64,000 nucleotides of DNA from positions 6,784,229 to 6,848,228 of the forward strand of contig NZ_LT607803.1 in NCBI RefSeq assembly GCF_900090195.1. The letters run 5' to 3'. The DNA is from Variovorax sp. HW608. Its GTDB lineage: Bacteria > Pseudomonadota > Gammaproteobacteria > Burkholderiales > Burkholderiaceae_C. This document shows, piece after piece, positions 18,925 through 26,565 of this stretch. The stretch's first letter is position 1. Each line of letters starts with the position of its first letter. Below the pieces are notes generated by a model, which was given only the letters and a program-made list of their open reading frames with translations, was not told the DNA's origin and searched no databases. The position numbers were made by a program, and so were the translations under genes.

Positions 18925-19494
18925 CTAGTGCACTGCCGCCCGCCACCGCTTCCAGCGGCGGACCAGGGCAATCAGGACGGCGATCCCGATGATCAGCACG
19001 GTGCCGATCAGTTCGATCCGCTCCACGTCGCCGATCAGCGCATCGAGCGCCGAACCGAACAGGTAGCCGACGGCGCCCACCAGCGGCGCCCAGAGCATCG
19101 CGCCGAGCAGGTTGAAGAAGGCGAAGCGGCGCGGCGGCATGTGCATGGCGCCGATGGCGATCGGGCCCGCGATGCGCAGCCCGTAGACGAAGCGCACTCC
19201 CATGACCACCAGGCCGTCATAGCGCTTCAGCGAGGCGGCGACGCGCTCCGCGCGCCGCGCCAGCACGGGCAGGCGCGCGAGCAGTGCCGGCCCCTTGTAG
19301 CGGCCGAGCCAGTAGAAAAGCTGGTCGCCCAGCGTCGCGCCGGTCACGGCGACCAGGAGGGTCAGCGGCACCGAGAGGTGGCCGTGGTGGGCGGCGAATC
19401 CCGCGAGGATGAGGATGGTCTCGCCCTCCAGCAGGCAGCCGATGAAGACGGCCAGATAGCCGTAACTGATGAGCAGATGAAGAATGAACGGCAT
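18925..19494 (-). CDS. DedA-family membrane protein
   Basis: 189 residues with GGAGGAG upstream of the ATG. It has the DedA/VTT features: a re-entrant region with FIGCLLEGETILILAGFAAH, the GDQLFYWLGRYKG motif and GVRFVYGLRIAGPIAIGAMHM with conserved Arg and Gly-Pro. Members are thought to flip undecaprenyl phosphate or phospholipids and support membrane potential. The single copy here precedes the HEAT-repeat gene. Confidence 0.92.
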   Translation of the reverse strand: MPFILHLLISYGYLAVFIGCLLEGETILILAGFAAHHGHLSVPLTLLVAVTGATLGDQLFYWLGRYKGPALLARLPVLARRAERVAASLKRYDGLVVMGVRFVYGLRIAGPIAIGAMHMPPRRFAFFNLLGAMLWAPLVGAVGYLFGSALDALIGDVERIELIGTVLIIGIAVLIALVRRWKRWRAAVH

Positions 19495-19656
19495 GCGATC
19501 CCACTCCTCCGTATGCGCTCATTGTGCGCCCGGCGCCGCCGACAGGCCGGATTCGGCAAGCGCCCCACTGACGTCGCGTGCATCGGGAAAGGTGCGCGCG
19601 CGAGCCGCCGCGCGGCGCAAGAATGGCCTTCGTTCCAACATTCCGAAGGACCCGCC

Positions 19657-20031
19657 ATGCTGCAGCAATCCCCGCTCTACGCCTACATCCCGGCCAAGGA
19701 TCTTGCACGGGCCCGGCAGTTCTACGAAGGCAAGCTCGGCTTCAAGCCGAGGGCCGAGATCGCGGGCGGCGTGCACTACGACTTCGGCGGCGGCACCGGC
19801 GCCTTTCTCTATCCGACGCCGAACGCGGGCACCTCCCAGGCCAGCCAGGCCTTCTGGCAGGTGGCCGACATCCGCAAGGAAGTGGCCGAACTGAAGGGCC
19901 GAGGCGTGGTGTTCGAGGACTACGACGTCCCCGGCAAGGATGCCGACGGCATCGTGACCGGCGGCGGCGCGATGGCCGCGTGGTTCAAGGACAGCGAGGG
20001 CAACATCATGGCGGTGATCCAGAGCGCATGA
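19657..20031 (+). CDS. VOC (glyoxalase/bleomycin-resistance) family protein
   Basis: 124 residues from ATG with GAAGGA upstream. One vicinal-oxygen-chelate module pair is seen: AYIPAKDLARARQFYEGKLGF at the start and AAWFKDSEGNIMAVIQ at the end, the second giving the usual Glu/His region. It is probably a dimeric metal-binding enzyme of unknown substrate. It is transcribed away from dedA and converges on the EVE gene. Confidence 0.87.
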   Translation: MLQQSPLYAYIPAKDLARARQFYEGKLGFKPRAEIAGGVHYDFGGGTGAFLYPTPNAGTSQASQAFWQVADIRKEVAELKGRGVVFEDYDVPGKDADGIVTGGGAMAAWFKDSEGNIMAVIQSA

Positions 20032-20109
20032 GCCGCCCGGCCGCTCCGAAGGCGAATACCGAAGCGCTGCTGCGCGGAGGTTACCCAATGACCCCCCTGT
20101 GCAGCCGGA

Positions 20110-20574
20110 TCAGGCCAGCAGTTCCTCGGTGATCAAGCGCCAGTGCTTCTCGTCGACCGGCGTGATCGACAGCCGGTTGCCCTTGCGCAGCACAATCATG
20201 TCGGCCAGCGCCGGATTGGCGCGCATCTCGGGCAAGGGCAGCAGGCGCGTCTTGCGCAGCGCCTGCACGTCGACCAGCACCCAGCGGGGCTTGTCGGGCT
20301 TGGAGTCCGGGTCGTAGTACGGCGACTTCGGATCGAACTGCGTCGGATCGGGCTTCGACTCCGAGGCCACGCGCGCGATGCCGACGATGCCCGGCTGCGG
20401 GCAGCTCGAGTGATAGAACAGCACGCCGTCGCCGACCTTCATGAGCTCCTTCATGTACTTGCGCGCCTGGAAGCCGCGCACGCCGGTCCACCCCACCGTG
20501 GAGTCGGGCGCGGCGATCGCGTCGTCGATGGAGACGTCGTCGGGTTCGGATTTCATCAGCCAGTACTGGGTCAT
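20110..20574 (-). CDS. EVE-domain protein
   Basis: 154 residues, full length for a stand-alone EVE protein (PUA-like fold). Signatures are YWLMKSEPDDVSIDD at the start, WTGVRGFQARKYMKEL, and VGDGVLFYHSSCPQPGIVGIA in the ligand pocket. EVE domains bind modified bases in RNA or DNA. Its ATG overlaps the stop of the upstream dehydratase gene by four bases, so translation is coupled, although no functional link is obvious and no defence genes surround it. Confidence 0.92.
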   Translation of the reverse strand: MTQYWLMKSEPDDVSIDDAIAAPDSTVGWTGVRGFQARKYMKELMKVGDGVLFYHSSCPQPGIVGIARVASESKPDPTQFDPKSPYYDPDSKPDKPRWVLVDVQALRKTRLLPLPEMRANPALADMIVLRKGNRLSITPVDEKHWRLITEELLA

Positions 20575-22310
20575 GGTCCTGCCTTTTTGGGTGCACGAAG
20601 GAAGTCGAAATCGGCTCCCTGGTCGGCCTGCGTGACCGACTGGAGGAAGAGCTTGTGGTAGCCGCGTTCGGCAGTGGGCGGAGTGATCGGCGATTCGCGC
20701 GCGCGGCGTGCCAATTCTTCGTCGGTCACGAGCAGCGAGAGCTCGCGGTTCGCAACGCTGAGGCGGATGCGGTCGCCGCTGCGCACATGGGCCAGCGGGC
20801 CGCCGACCGCCGATTCGGGCGTGACGTGCAGCACGATGGTGCCGAAGGCGGTGCCGCTCATGCGGCCGTCGGAAATGCGCACGATGTCCTTCACGCCCGC
20901 GCGCGCGAGCTTGCGCGGGATCGGCATGTAGCCCGCCTCGGGCATGCCCGGAGCGCCTTTGGGCCCGATGTTCTTGAGCACCAGGATGTCGTCCGCCGTC
21001 ACATCGAGATCGTCGCGATCGATGCGGCGCGCGAGGTCTTCGAGGTTCTCGAACACCACCGCACGGCCCTCGTGCTCCATGAGTGCCGCATCCGCGGCCG
21101 ACTGCTTGATGATGGCGCCGCCCGGCGCGAGATTGCCGCGCAGCACCGCGATGCCGCCCTGCGGATAGATCGGCTTCGCGATGCTGCGCACCACGTCCTG
21201 CGCAAAGCCCGGGCCGGCGCGCTCGATCTCCTCGCCCAATGTGCGACCGGTGACCGTGAGCGCATCGAGCCGCAGCAGCGGCTTGAGTTCGCGCAGCAGC
21301 GTCGCCATGCCGCCCGCCGCGTGGAAGTCTTCCATGTAGTGCTGGCCCGAGGGCTTGAGGTCCAGCAGCACCGGTGTCTCGCGGCCCATGCGGTCGAGCG
21401 TGGCGAGGTCGATGTCGAGCCCCATGCGGCCCGCGATCGCCGCCAGGTGCACGATGCCATTGGTCGAACCGCCGATCGCCAGCAGCACGCGCATCGCGTT
21501 CTCGAAGGCGGCTTGCGTGAGCACTTTGTCGATGGTGAGCCGGTCGCGAGCGATCTGCACCGCCTGCGCGCCGGTCTCTTCGGCGATGCGGATGCGGTCG
21601 GCCGTGACCGCCGGCGGCGATGCCCCGCCCGGCACCGTCATGCCCATCGCCTCGACGAGGCAGGCCATGGTGCTCGCAGTGCCCATGACCGAGCAGGTGC
21701 CGACGCTTGCCACCAGTTCGTTGTTGACTTCGGCGGTCTCGGCGGCGTCGATCTCCTCGGCGCGGAAGCGCGCCCAGTAGCGGCGGCAATCGGTGCAGGC
21801 GCCGACACGCTCGCCGCGATGGCTGCCGGTGAGCATCGAGCCGGTGATGAGCTGGATCGCCGGCAAGCCCGCCGATGCCGCGCCCATGAGTTGCGCGGGC
21901 ACCGTCTTGTCGCACCCGCCGATCAGCACCACCGCATCCATGGGCTGGGCGCGGATCATCTCCTCGGTGTCCATCGACATCAGGTTGCGCAGGTACATGC
22001 TGGTCGGCGCCGCGAAGCTCTCATGGATCGAGATAGTCGGGAACTCCATCGGCAGCCCGCCCGCGAGCATCACGCCGCGCCGGGCCGCATCGATGAGCTG
22101 CGGCGCGTTGCCATGACACGGGTTGTAGGCGCTGCCGGTGTTGGCGATGCCGATGACCGGGCGGTCGAGCGCGGCATCGGTGAAGCCCGCGCCCTTGATG
22201 AACGCCTTGCGCAGGAAGAGCGAGAAGCCCTGATCGCCGTAGCTGGTCAATCCCTTGCGCATGCCGCCGGTATCGGCTGCGTCGTCGGGATCGAAGGGGG
22301 AGCTGGACAT
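20571..22310 (-). CDS. IlvD/Edd-family dehydratase, sugar-acid type
   Basis: 579 residues from the ATG of MSSSPFD. Three conserved iron-sulfur Cys are at C65 (NPCHGNAP), C133 (GGCDKTVPAQ) and C206 (GTCSVMGTA), the pattern of [2Fe-2S] members such as L-arabinonate and D-xylonate dehydratases. The extra GACTDCRRYW near 170 and the length favour this group over the valine-pathway IlvD. It would remove water from a sugar acid to give a 2-keto-3-deoxy acid. No sugar transport or aldolase genes are adjacent, so the substrate is open. Confidence 0.88.
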   Translation of the reverse strand: MSSSPFDPDDAADTGGMRKGLTSYGDQGFSLFLRKAFIKGAGFTDAALDRPVIGIANTGSAYNPCHGNAPQLIDAARRGVMLAGGLPMEFPTISIHESFAAPTSMYLRNLMSMDTEEMIRAQPMDAVVLIGGCDKTVPAQLMGAASAGLPAIQLITGSMLTGSHRGERVGACTDCRRYWARFRAEEIDAAETAEVNNELVASVGTCSVMGTASTMACLVEAMGMTVPGGASPPAVTADRIRIAEETGAQAVQIARDRLTIDKVLTQAAFENAMRVLLAIGGSTNGIVHLAAIAGRMGLDIDLATLDRMGRETPVLLDLKPSGQHYMEDFHAAGGMATLLRELKPLLRLDALTVTGRTLGEEIERAGPGFAQDVVRSIAKPIYPQGGIAVLRGNLAPGGAIIKQSAADAALMEHEGRAVVFENLEDLARRIDRDDLDVTADDILVLKNIGPKGAPGMPEAGYMPIPRKLARAGVKDIVRISDGRMSGTAFGTIVLHVTPESAVGGPLAHVRSGDRIRLSVANRELSLLVTDEELARRARESPITPPTAERGYHKLFLQSVTQADQGADFDFLRAPKKAGP

Positions 22311-22434
22311 GGAAATGCCTTCGCGAATCGAGTGAAACAAGGTTTGTACGCGATCTGCGCCGCCCTGCACACGCTTTAAGCTGTCGGCCCATGTGCATCA
22401 CACGGGGAAGCCGGAATTGACATACTCCACCGCC

Positions 22435-23484
22435 CTAAAGGATGGGGATTCCCTCTGCAGGGGTTCCATGTCCGGAACCGCGCAACAGGATATTCCTGGC
22501 GGCGTTCACGTCGCGATCTTGCTCCGCGCCGCAGCCACAAGTCCAGTTGCGCTCATTCAGTCCCGCACGCCCTTTCGGGCCGGCGACCACGCCGCATGCG
22601 TTGCAGGTCTGGGTACTCCACGCCTCGTTCACTTCTTCGTAGCTCGCGCCGTGCGCAATCGCCTTGTACGCGAGCATCTGCCGCAAGGACGACCACGATG
22701 CGTCCAGGACGCTCTTTGCCATCGTGGTCCTGGCAAGTCTTGCGGACGATACGTCGCCGACCGCGATGTAGTCGAACTCCCGCACCATGCGCGTCGAGAG
22801 CTTGTGCAAGAAGTCGCGTCGGCTATTGACGATCTTCGCGTGCACATTGGTAGCCAGACGCTTTTTACCCGCGCGCTGGGCGCTAGCCAGCGTCTCCTCG
22901 AGCCGGCGCAAGTGCCTCGGGTTGCCGATCTTCTCGCCGTTGGACAGGGTGGCGAAGTCCTTCAGGCCCAAGTCGATGCCAACACCGTTGCGGATCGCTC
23001 GCACCTGCCCCTCGGGCACCTCGATGCACACGTTCAGGAACCAGTTGCCGCGGGCATCTTGCGCGAAATTCGTGCCGTCCTTGATCTTCGCGCCAGCAGG
23101 CAGCGGCCGGCTCTTGAAGACCTTGAACTCGCGGCCGTGGAAGTGCAAGCCACAGGGCGTTTCCTTGACGTCGCGACCCTTCATGGGCACCCAGCCCAGC
23201 GATTTCTTGTGGCTGCGGTAGCGCAGGAACGCACGCTTCTTCTGGCTGCGCGACTTGGCGTACTGCTCGCACACCGCGTTGACCGTGCCGCAGTGCACAC
23301 CGAGCTCCTTGCTGCTGCCGGTGGTGAGCTTGTTCAGATCGAACCCGGTGAGCCAGCGCCGGCCAAAGCGCAGGGCATCTTTTTGCCGGTCGTTGCAGTA
23401 GTTGAAGACGAAGTTGACCGCCCGGGCCTGCTTGGAAAGCAGGCCTGTCAACGACTTGACCCGATAGCGGTAAACGATCAACAT
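22435..23484 (-). CDS. tnpB: TnpB RNA-guided nuclease of IS200/IS605 element
   Basis: 349 residues. RuvC-I Asp is D171 (GVGIDLGLKDFA) and RuvC-III Asp lies in EQDRDVNAARN (323-325). A zinc ribbon has C294, C297, C316 and C318 (CNAC...CGC). At RuvC-II the usual Glu of the IEDL-type motif is replaced by Gly: YIAVGDVSSARL, G243. Glu residues at 283-287 (YEEVNEAWS) might take over. TnpB cuts DNA at the excised donor site under omega-RNA guidance and keeps the element in place. The ATG overlaps an in-frame ATG of tnpA on the other strand by two bases. Confidence 0.93.
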   Translation of the reverse strand: MLIVYRYRVKSLTGLLSKQARAVNFVFNYCNDRQKDALRFGRRWLTGFDLNKLTTGSSKELGVHCGTVNAVCEQYAKSRSQKKRAFLRYRSHKKSLGWVPMKGRDVKETPCGLHFHGREFKVFKSRPLPAGAKIKDGTNFAQDARGNWFLNVCIEVPEGQVRAIRNGVGIDLGLKDFATLSNGEKIGNPRHLRRLEETLASAQRAGKKRLATNVHAKIVNSRRDFLHKLSTRMVREFDYIAVGDVSSARLARTTMAKSVLDASWSSLRQMLAYKAIAHGASYEEVNEAWSTQTCNACGVVAGPKGRAGLNERNWTCGCGAEQDRDVNAARNILLRGSGHGTPAEGIPIL

Positions 23485-23515
23485 GCGGCCAATTTTAAGA
23501 GGTTGGTCTACTCAG

Positions 23516-23932
23516 GTGTCAACTCAGGATTTGCGCAGGGAAAGACACTCCGTTTCGCGGCTCGTCATTCATTTGGTCTGCGTGACGAAGTATCGCCGCG
23601 AGGTCTTCGACGACAAGGCACTTGCCTGGCTGCAAGTGCACTTCGCGAAGGTTTGCGCGATGATGGGCGCGCAACTCATCGCATGCGACGGGGAAGCGGA
23701 CCATGTCCACCTTCTGATCGAGTACCCGCCCAAGCATTCCGTCTCGGTGCTGGTCAATGCGCTCAAGGGCACCTCCAGCCGTTTGCTGCGTACGGAACGC
23801 CCCGACATGGGCAAGCGCTACTGCAAGGGCGTGCTCTGGTCGCCGTCCTACCTTGTGGTCAGCGCCGGCGGTGCGCCGCTGGAGACCCTCAAGCAATACG
23901 TCGACAGCCAGCGCGCCAGTTCAACTCCCTAA
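23516..23932 (+). CDS. tnpA: IS200-like Y1 transposase
   Basis: 138 residues from GTG 23516, chosen because MSTQDLRRERHSV aligns with usual family starts and AAGAGG lies upstream; an ATG at 23483 would add 11 residues. The HUH motif is H63-V-H65 (ADHVHLL) and the nucleophilic Tyr is Y128 (LKQYVDSQ). It excises and inserts the element as single-stranded DNA by recognising end hairpins. The strand and position relative to tnpB fit the IS605 arrangement. Confidence 0.92.
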   Translation: MSTQDLRRERHSVSRLVIHLVCVTKYRREVFDDKALAWLQVHFAKVCAMMGAQLIACDGEADHVHLLIEYPPKHSVSVLVNALKGTSSRLLRTERPDMGKRYCKGVLWSPSYLVVSAGGAPLETLKQYVDSQRASSTP

Positions 23933-23996
23933 GCGGCGCCCTTGGCGCCGTCCTCTACCTCCCCGGCCTGAAGACCGGGGTTTCTCGGAGTTTTTG

Positions 23997-24395
23997 ATGA
24001 ATCGACAGCCGATGCGCGCCGCCAGCCTCCTTCTCGCCGTGCTCGCGACCGGCCTGCATGCGCAGCCGCAACTGCTGCAGCAGCAACAGCCTGTCCGCTG
24101 GCGCGGCGACTTCGTCTACTTCGCCGACTCCGCGATCTTCACCGATTGCGCGACCGGCCAGCAGTGGCCCGTGGCGATGGCCGGCGACTATCTCGCGCTG
24201 GAGAAGGCCTACCTGCACTGGCAGGGCGCGCCGAAGGCGCCGCTGCTCGCGAACTTCGACGGCCGCATCGAGATCCGCGAGCCAATGGAAGGTCCGGCGC
24301 GCGAGCACATGGCGGTCGAGCGCTTCGTCTCGGTGCAGCCGGGCAGCACCTGCGAGTCGCTGAGGGTTCCGAGGAACAAGTCCGCCGCACGCTGA
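23997..24395 (+). CDS. Secreted COG3650/NlpE-C-like protein
   Basis: 132 residues with a signal peptide (LLLAVLATGLHAQ, to about residue 21). The body (WRGDFVYFADSAIFTDCATG, then GDYLALEKAYL) resembles the COG3650 family, whose OB-like domain is shared with the C-terminal part of the envelope-stress lipoprotein NlpE; no lipobox Cys is present. The ATG is only a few bases beyond the IS605 left end, so its native upstream region was replaced and CGGAG of the element is the only plausible ribosome site. Role unknown. Confidence 0.7.
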   Translation: MNRQPMRAASLLLAVLATGLHAQPQLLQQQQPVRWRGDFVYFADSAIFTDCATGQQWPVAMAGDYLALEKAYLHWQGAPKAPLLANFDGRIEIREPMEGPAREHMAVERFVSVQPGSTCESLRVPRNKSAAR

Positions 24396-24460
24396 CCGGC
24401 GGCGCGATCAAAGCCGGACGATCGGGCAGACACGGGCGACGCGCAGGTAGGACGCAAACG

Positions 24461-24473
24461 GGGGCGAAGCCCC
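24461..24473. repeat. Small GGGGC-GAA-GCCCC hairpin
   Basis: Perfect 5-bp stem with a GAA triloop in the 143-base gap before the methyltransferase gene. No T-run follows on the plus strand, so termination is doubtful. Confidence 0.35.
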
Positions 24474-24538
24474 ACAGTGCGTATACGGCGTGGCCGTTCC
24501 CGCACATCCCCATTCGCAGTCCACAAGGAGCCTTTGCC

Positions 24539-25351
24539 ATGAATGCACCGATCGACTTCAATGCCTTGAAAACACGCCAGCAGGCCGCCTGGGCCAGCGG
24601 TGACTACGCCGTGATCGGCACCACGCTGCAGATCGTCGGCGAGATGCTGGCCGAGGCCTGCGACCTGGACTGGGACGAGCGCGTGCTCGACGTCGCGGCC
24701 GGCAACGGCAATGCGACGCTGGCCGCCGCGCGGCGGGGCTGCAGCGTGACTTCGACCGACTACGTTGCGGCGCTGCTCGACCGTGGCGCCGAGCGTGCCC
24801 GCGCCGAGCGGCTGAAGGTGGAATTCAAGACCGCCGACGTCGAAGCCCTGCCCTTCGACGATGCAAGCTTCGACGCGGTGATCTCGACCTTCGGCGTGAT
24901 GTTCGCGCCCGACCACGCCAGGTCCGCCGCCGAGATGGCGCGCGTGTGCAAGCCCGGCGGCCGCATCGGCATGGCCAACTGGACGCCCGAGGGCTTCATC
25001 GGCCAGATGTTCAAGACCTTGGGCCGCCACGTGCCGCCGCCGGCGGGCGTGCAGCCGCCGTCGAAATGGGGCATGGAATCGCACCTGCAATCGCTCTTCG
25101 GCGATCAGGCCGAATCGATTTCGGTGACACGGCGCATCTTCAACTTCAGGTACCGCTCGGCGGCGCACTTCATCGAGGTGTTCCGCACCTGGTACGGCCC
25201 GGTCCACAAGGCTTTCGCCGCGCTGCCGGCCGACGGCGCACAGGCGCTCGAGAGCGACCTGATGACGCTGCTGGAGGACATGAACCGCGCCAGGCCTGGC
25301 TCGCTGCTGGTGCCGAGCGAGTACCTCGAGATCGTCGTGACGAAACGCTGA
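24539..25351 (+). CDS. Class I SAM-dependent methyltransferase (UbiE-like)
   Basis: 270 residues with AAGGAG nine bases before the ATG. The Rossmann core shows motif I VLDVAAGNGNATLAAARRG (about 49-67), the acidic strand-2 end SVTSTDYV and the motif-II region LPFDDASFDAVISTFGVMF. This fold methylates small molecules such as quinone precursors; the C-terminal half is variable and the substrate cannot be told. It converges with the AraC-family gene and is not in an obvious operon. Confidence 0.88.
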   Translation: MNAPIDFNALKTRQQAAWASGDYAVIGTTLQIVGEMLAEACDLDWDERVLDVAAGNGNATLAAARRGCSVTSTDYVAALLDRGAERARAERLKVEFKTADVEALPFDDASFDAVISTFGVMFAPDHARSAAEMARVCKPGGRIGMANWTPEGFIGQMFKTLGRHVPPPAGVQPPSKWGMESHLQSLFGDQAESISVTRRIFNFRYRSAAHFIEVFRTWYGPVHKAFAALPADGAQALESDLMTLLEDMNRARPGSLLVPSEYLEIVVTKR

Positions 25352-25355
25352 GGAC

Positions 25356-26360
25356 TCAGCGCGCGCGTTCGCGGTAATAGGCCGGCGTCTGGCCGGTCCA
25401 CTTCTTGAACGCCTTGCGGAAGTTGGAGACGTCCGAGAAGCCGCTGCGCTCGGCGATCTCGCCGACCGACAGGTCCGTGCGTTCGAGGAACTCAATCGCG
25501 AGCCGCTCGCGCAGGCCGTCGATGATGGCCTGGTAGCTGGTGCCGGCCTCGACCAGCCGGCGGTGCAGCGTGCGCGGCGAGAGGTGCAGCTGCTTGGCCA
25601 TCTGCTCGGCGCGCGGCAGGTCGCTCATGCTGTTCAGGCAGGCCTCCTTGATCGTCTTGACCAGGGCGGGCTCGTCCGCGAGATCTTCCAGCATGCGGTT
25701 GCAAAAGCTTGCACACGCATCCGCGGTGATCGGATTGGCATTGGGGAGCGGCATGCCCAGGATAGACGCATCGAACTGCCACTGCATCACATCGGCATCG
25801 AACGCCACGGGGCAGCGCAGGAATTCCTCGTAACGCTCGGCGTACGAAGGCGCCGGATACGGAAGCAGCAGCCGCTGGCCCCGGAATTCGCCCTCGAGCA
25901 CGCGCTCGGTCAGCACCTGGATCGAGCTGAACCAGAACTCGGTCGCGAGCGGCAGCAGCGCGCCGAGCGCCATGACGTCGCGGGCCTCGAAGATCGCGGT
26001 GTCGCCTTCGACGCGGAAGCTCTTCTCGAGCACCGGCCCGGCCAGCCGCACATGACGGATGCCGAAGGCGATCGCGTCGACCAGCGTGGCGCTGCTTATC
26101 ACCGCGTAGCCAAACACGCCGAAGTCGGACAGGCGCTGCCTGTGCCCGGCGATCAGCCCGATGGCCGGCTCCGGCGTGAGCCGCAGCACATTGCCGAAGA
26201 GCGCGATCTTCTGCCGGTGCGAGATCCGCGCCTGCGGATCGGATATCGCCTGCGGCGAGATGCCGGTGCCCGCGAACAGCTCGGCGACGTCGACGCCGCG
26301 TTCCGCCAGTGCTTCGACAAGGGCCGTGAGCCCCAGCATGCTGTGCGCCGGCGCGTCCAT
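25356..26360 (-). CDS. AraC-family regulator with arabinose-binding-like N-terminal domain
   Basis: 334 residues from the ATG of MDAPAHS; the open frame continues upstream but this start gives the family's usual length. Residues 15-200 match the PF12625-type ligand domain found in OruR and related regulators. The C-terminal double helix-turn-helix is seen in AKQLHLSPRTLHRRLVEAG and IAERSGFSDVSNFRKAFKKW. It is divergent from an aldehyde dehydrogenase-GMC oxidoreductase pair across a 205-base gap and is the likely activator of that pair. Confidence 0.88.
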   Translation of the reverse strand: MDAPAHSMLGLTALVEALAERGVDVAELFAGTGISPQAISDPQARISHRQKIALFGNVLRLTPEPAIGLIAGHRQRLSDFGVFGYAVISSATLVDAIAFGIRHVRLAGPVLEKSFRVEGDTAIFEARDVMALGALLPLATEFWFSSIQVLTERVLEGEFRGQRLLLPYPAPSYAERYEEFLRCPVAFDADVMQWQFDASILGMPLPNANPITADACASFCNRMLEDLADEPALVKTIKEACLNSMSDLPRAEQMAKQLHLSPRTLHRRLVEAGTSYQAIIDGLRERLAIEFLERTDLSVGEIAERSGFSDVSNFRKAFKKWTGQTPAYYRERAR

Positions 26361-26565
26361 GTCGTGGACGTAGTGGCCGACGACACGCGTCGCACGGGGC
26401 CTTGCGTCGGTGGCTGTTCTGGACACGGTGCTCGGGGGGCGGAAGGTTTGGCAGATTTTCACCCGAATGTGTCGAACTTGAACCTAGGCGCAGACCCTGC
26501 CTCGGCCTACATTCGCAGGCGGCGCACGACAACGCCCATCGTGCCGCGAGCGAAGGAGACATGAC

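Larger units (their letters stand above)
22417..23992. mobile_element. IS200/IS605-family element with divergent tnpA and tnpB
   Basis: Divergent tnpA (plus) and tnpB (minus) are bounded by typical non-inverted-repeat ends. At the tnpB side the minus strand reads towards GGAGTATGTCAA at 22417, a common right-end form with a subterminal imperfect hairpin (CCACCGCCC/GGATGGGG). At the tnpA side is the stem CCCCGG/CCGGGG (23961-23980) then TTTCTCGGAG. The right boundary near 23990-23995 is estimated. Both genes are intact. The omega-RNA would lie over the tnpB 3' end and right end, with its guide taken from sequence just left of 22417. Confidence 0.88.

Noticed and set aside
20110..20574. EVE gene as part of a defence island
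   Set aside because: EVE proteins sometimes accompany modification-dependent defence, but the neighbours here are a dehydratase and a VOC protein, with no nuclease or methylase.
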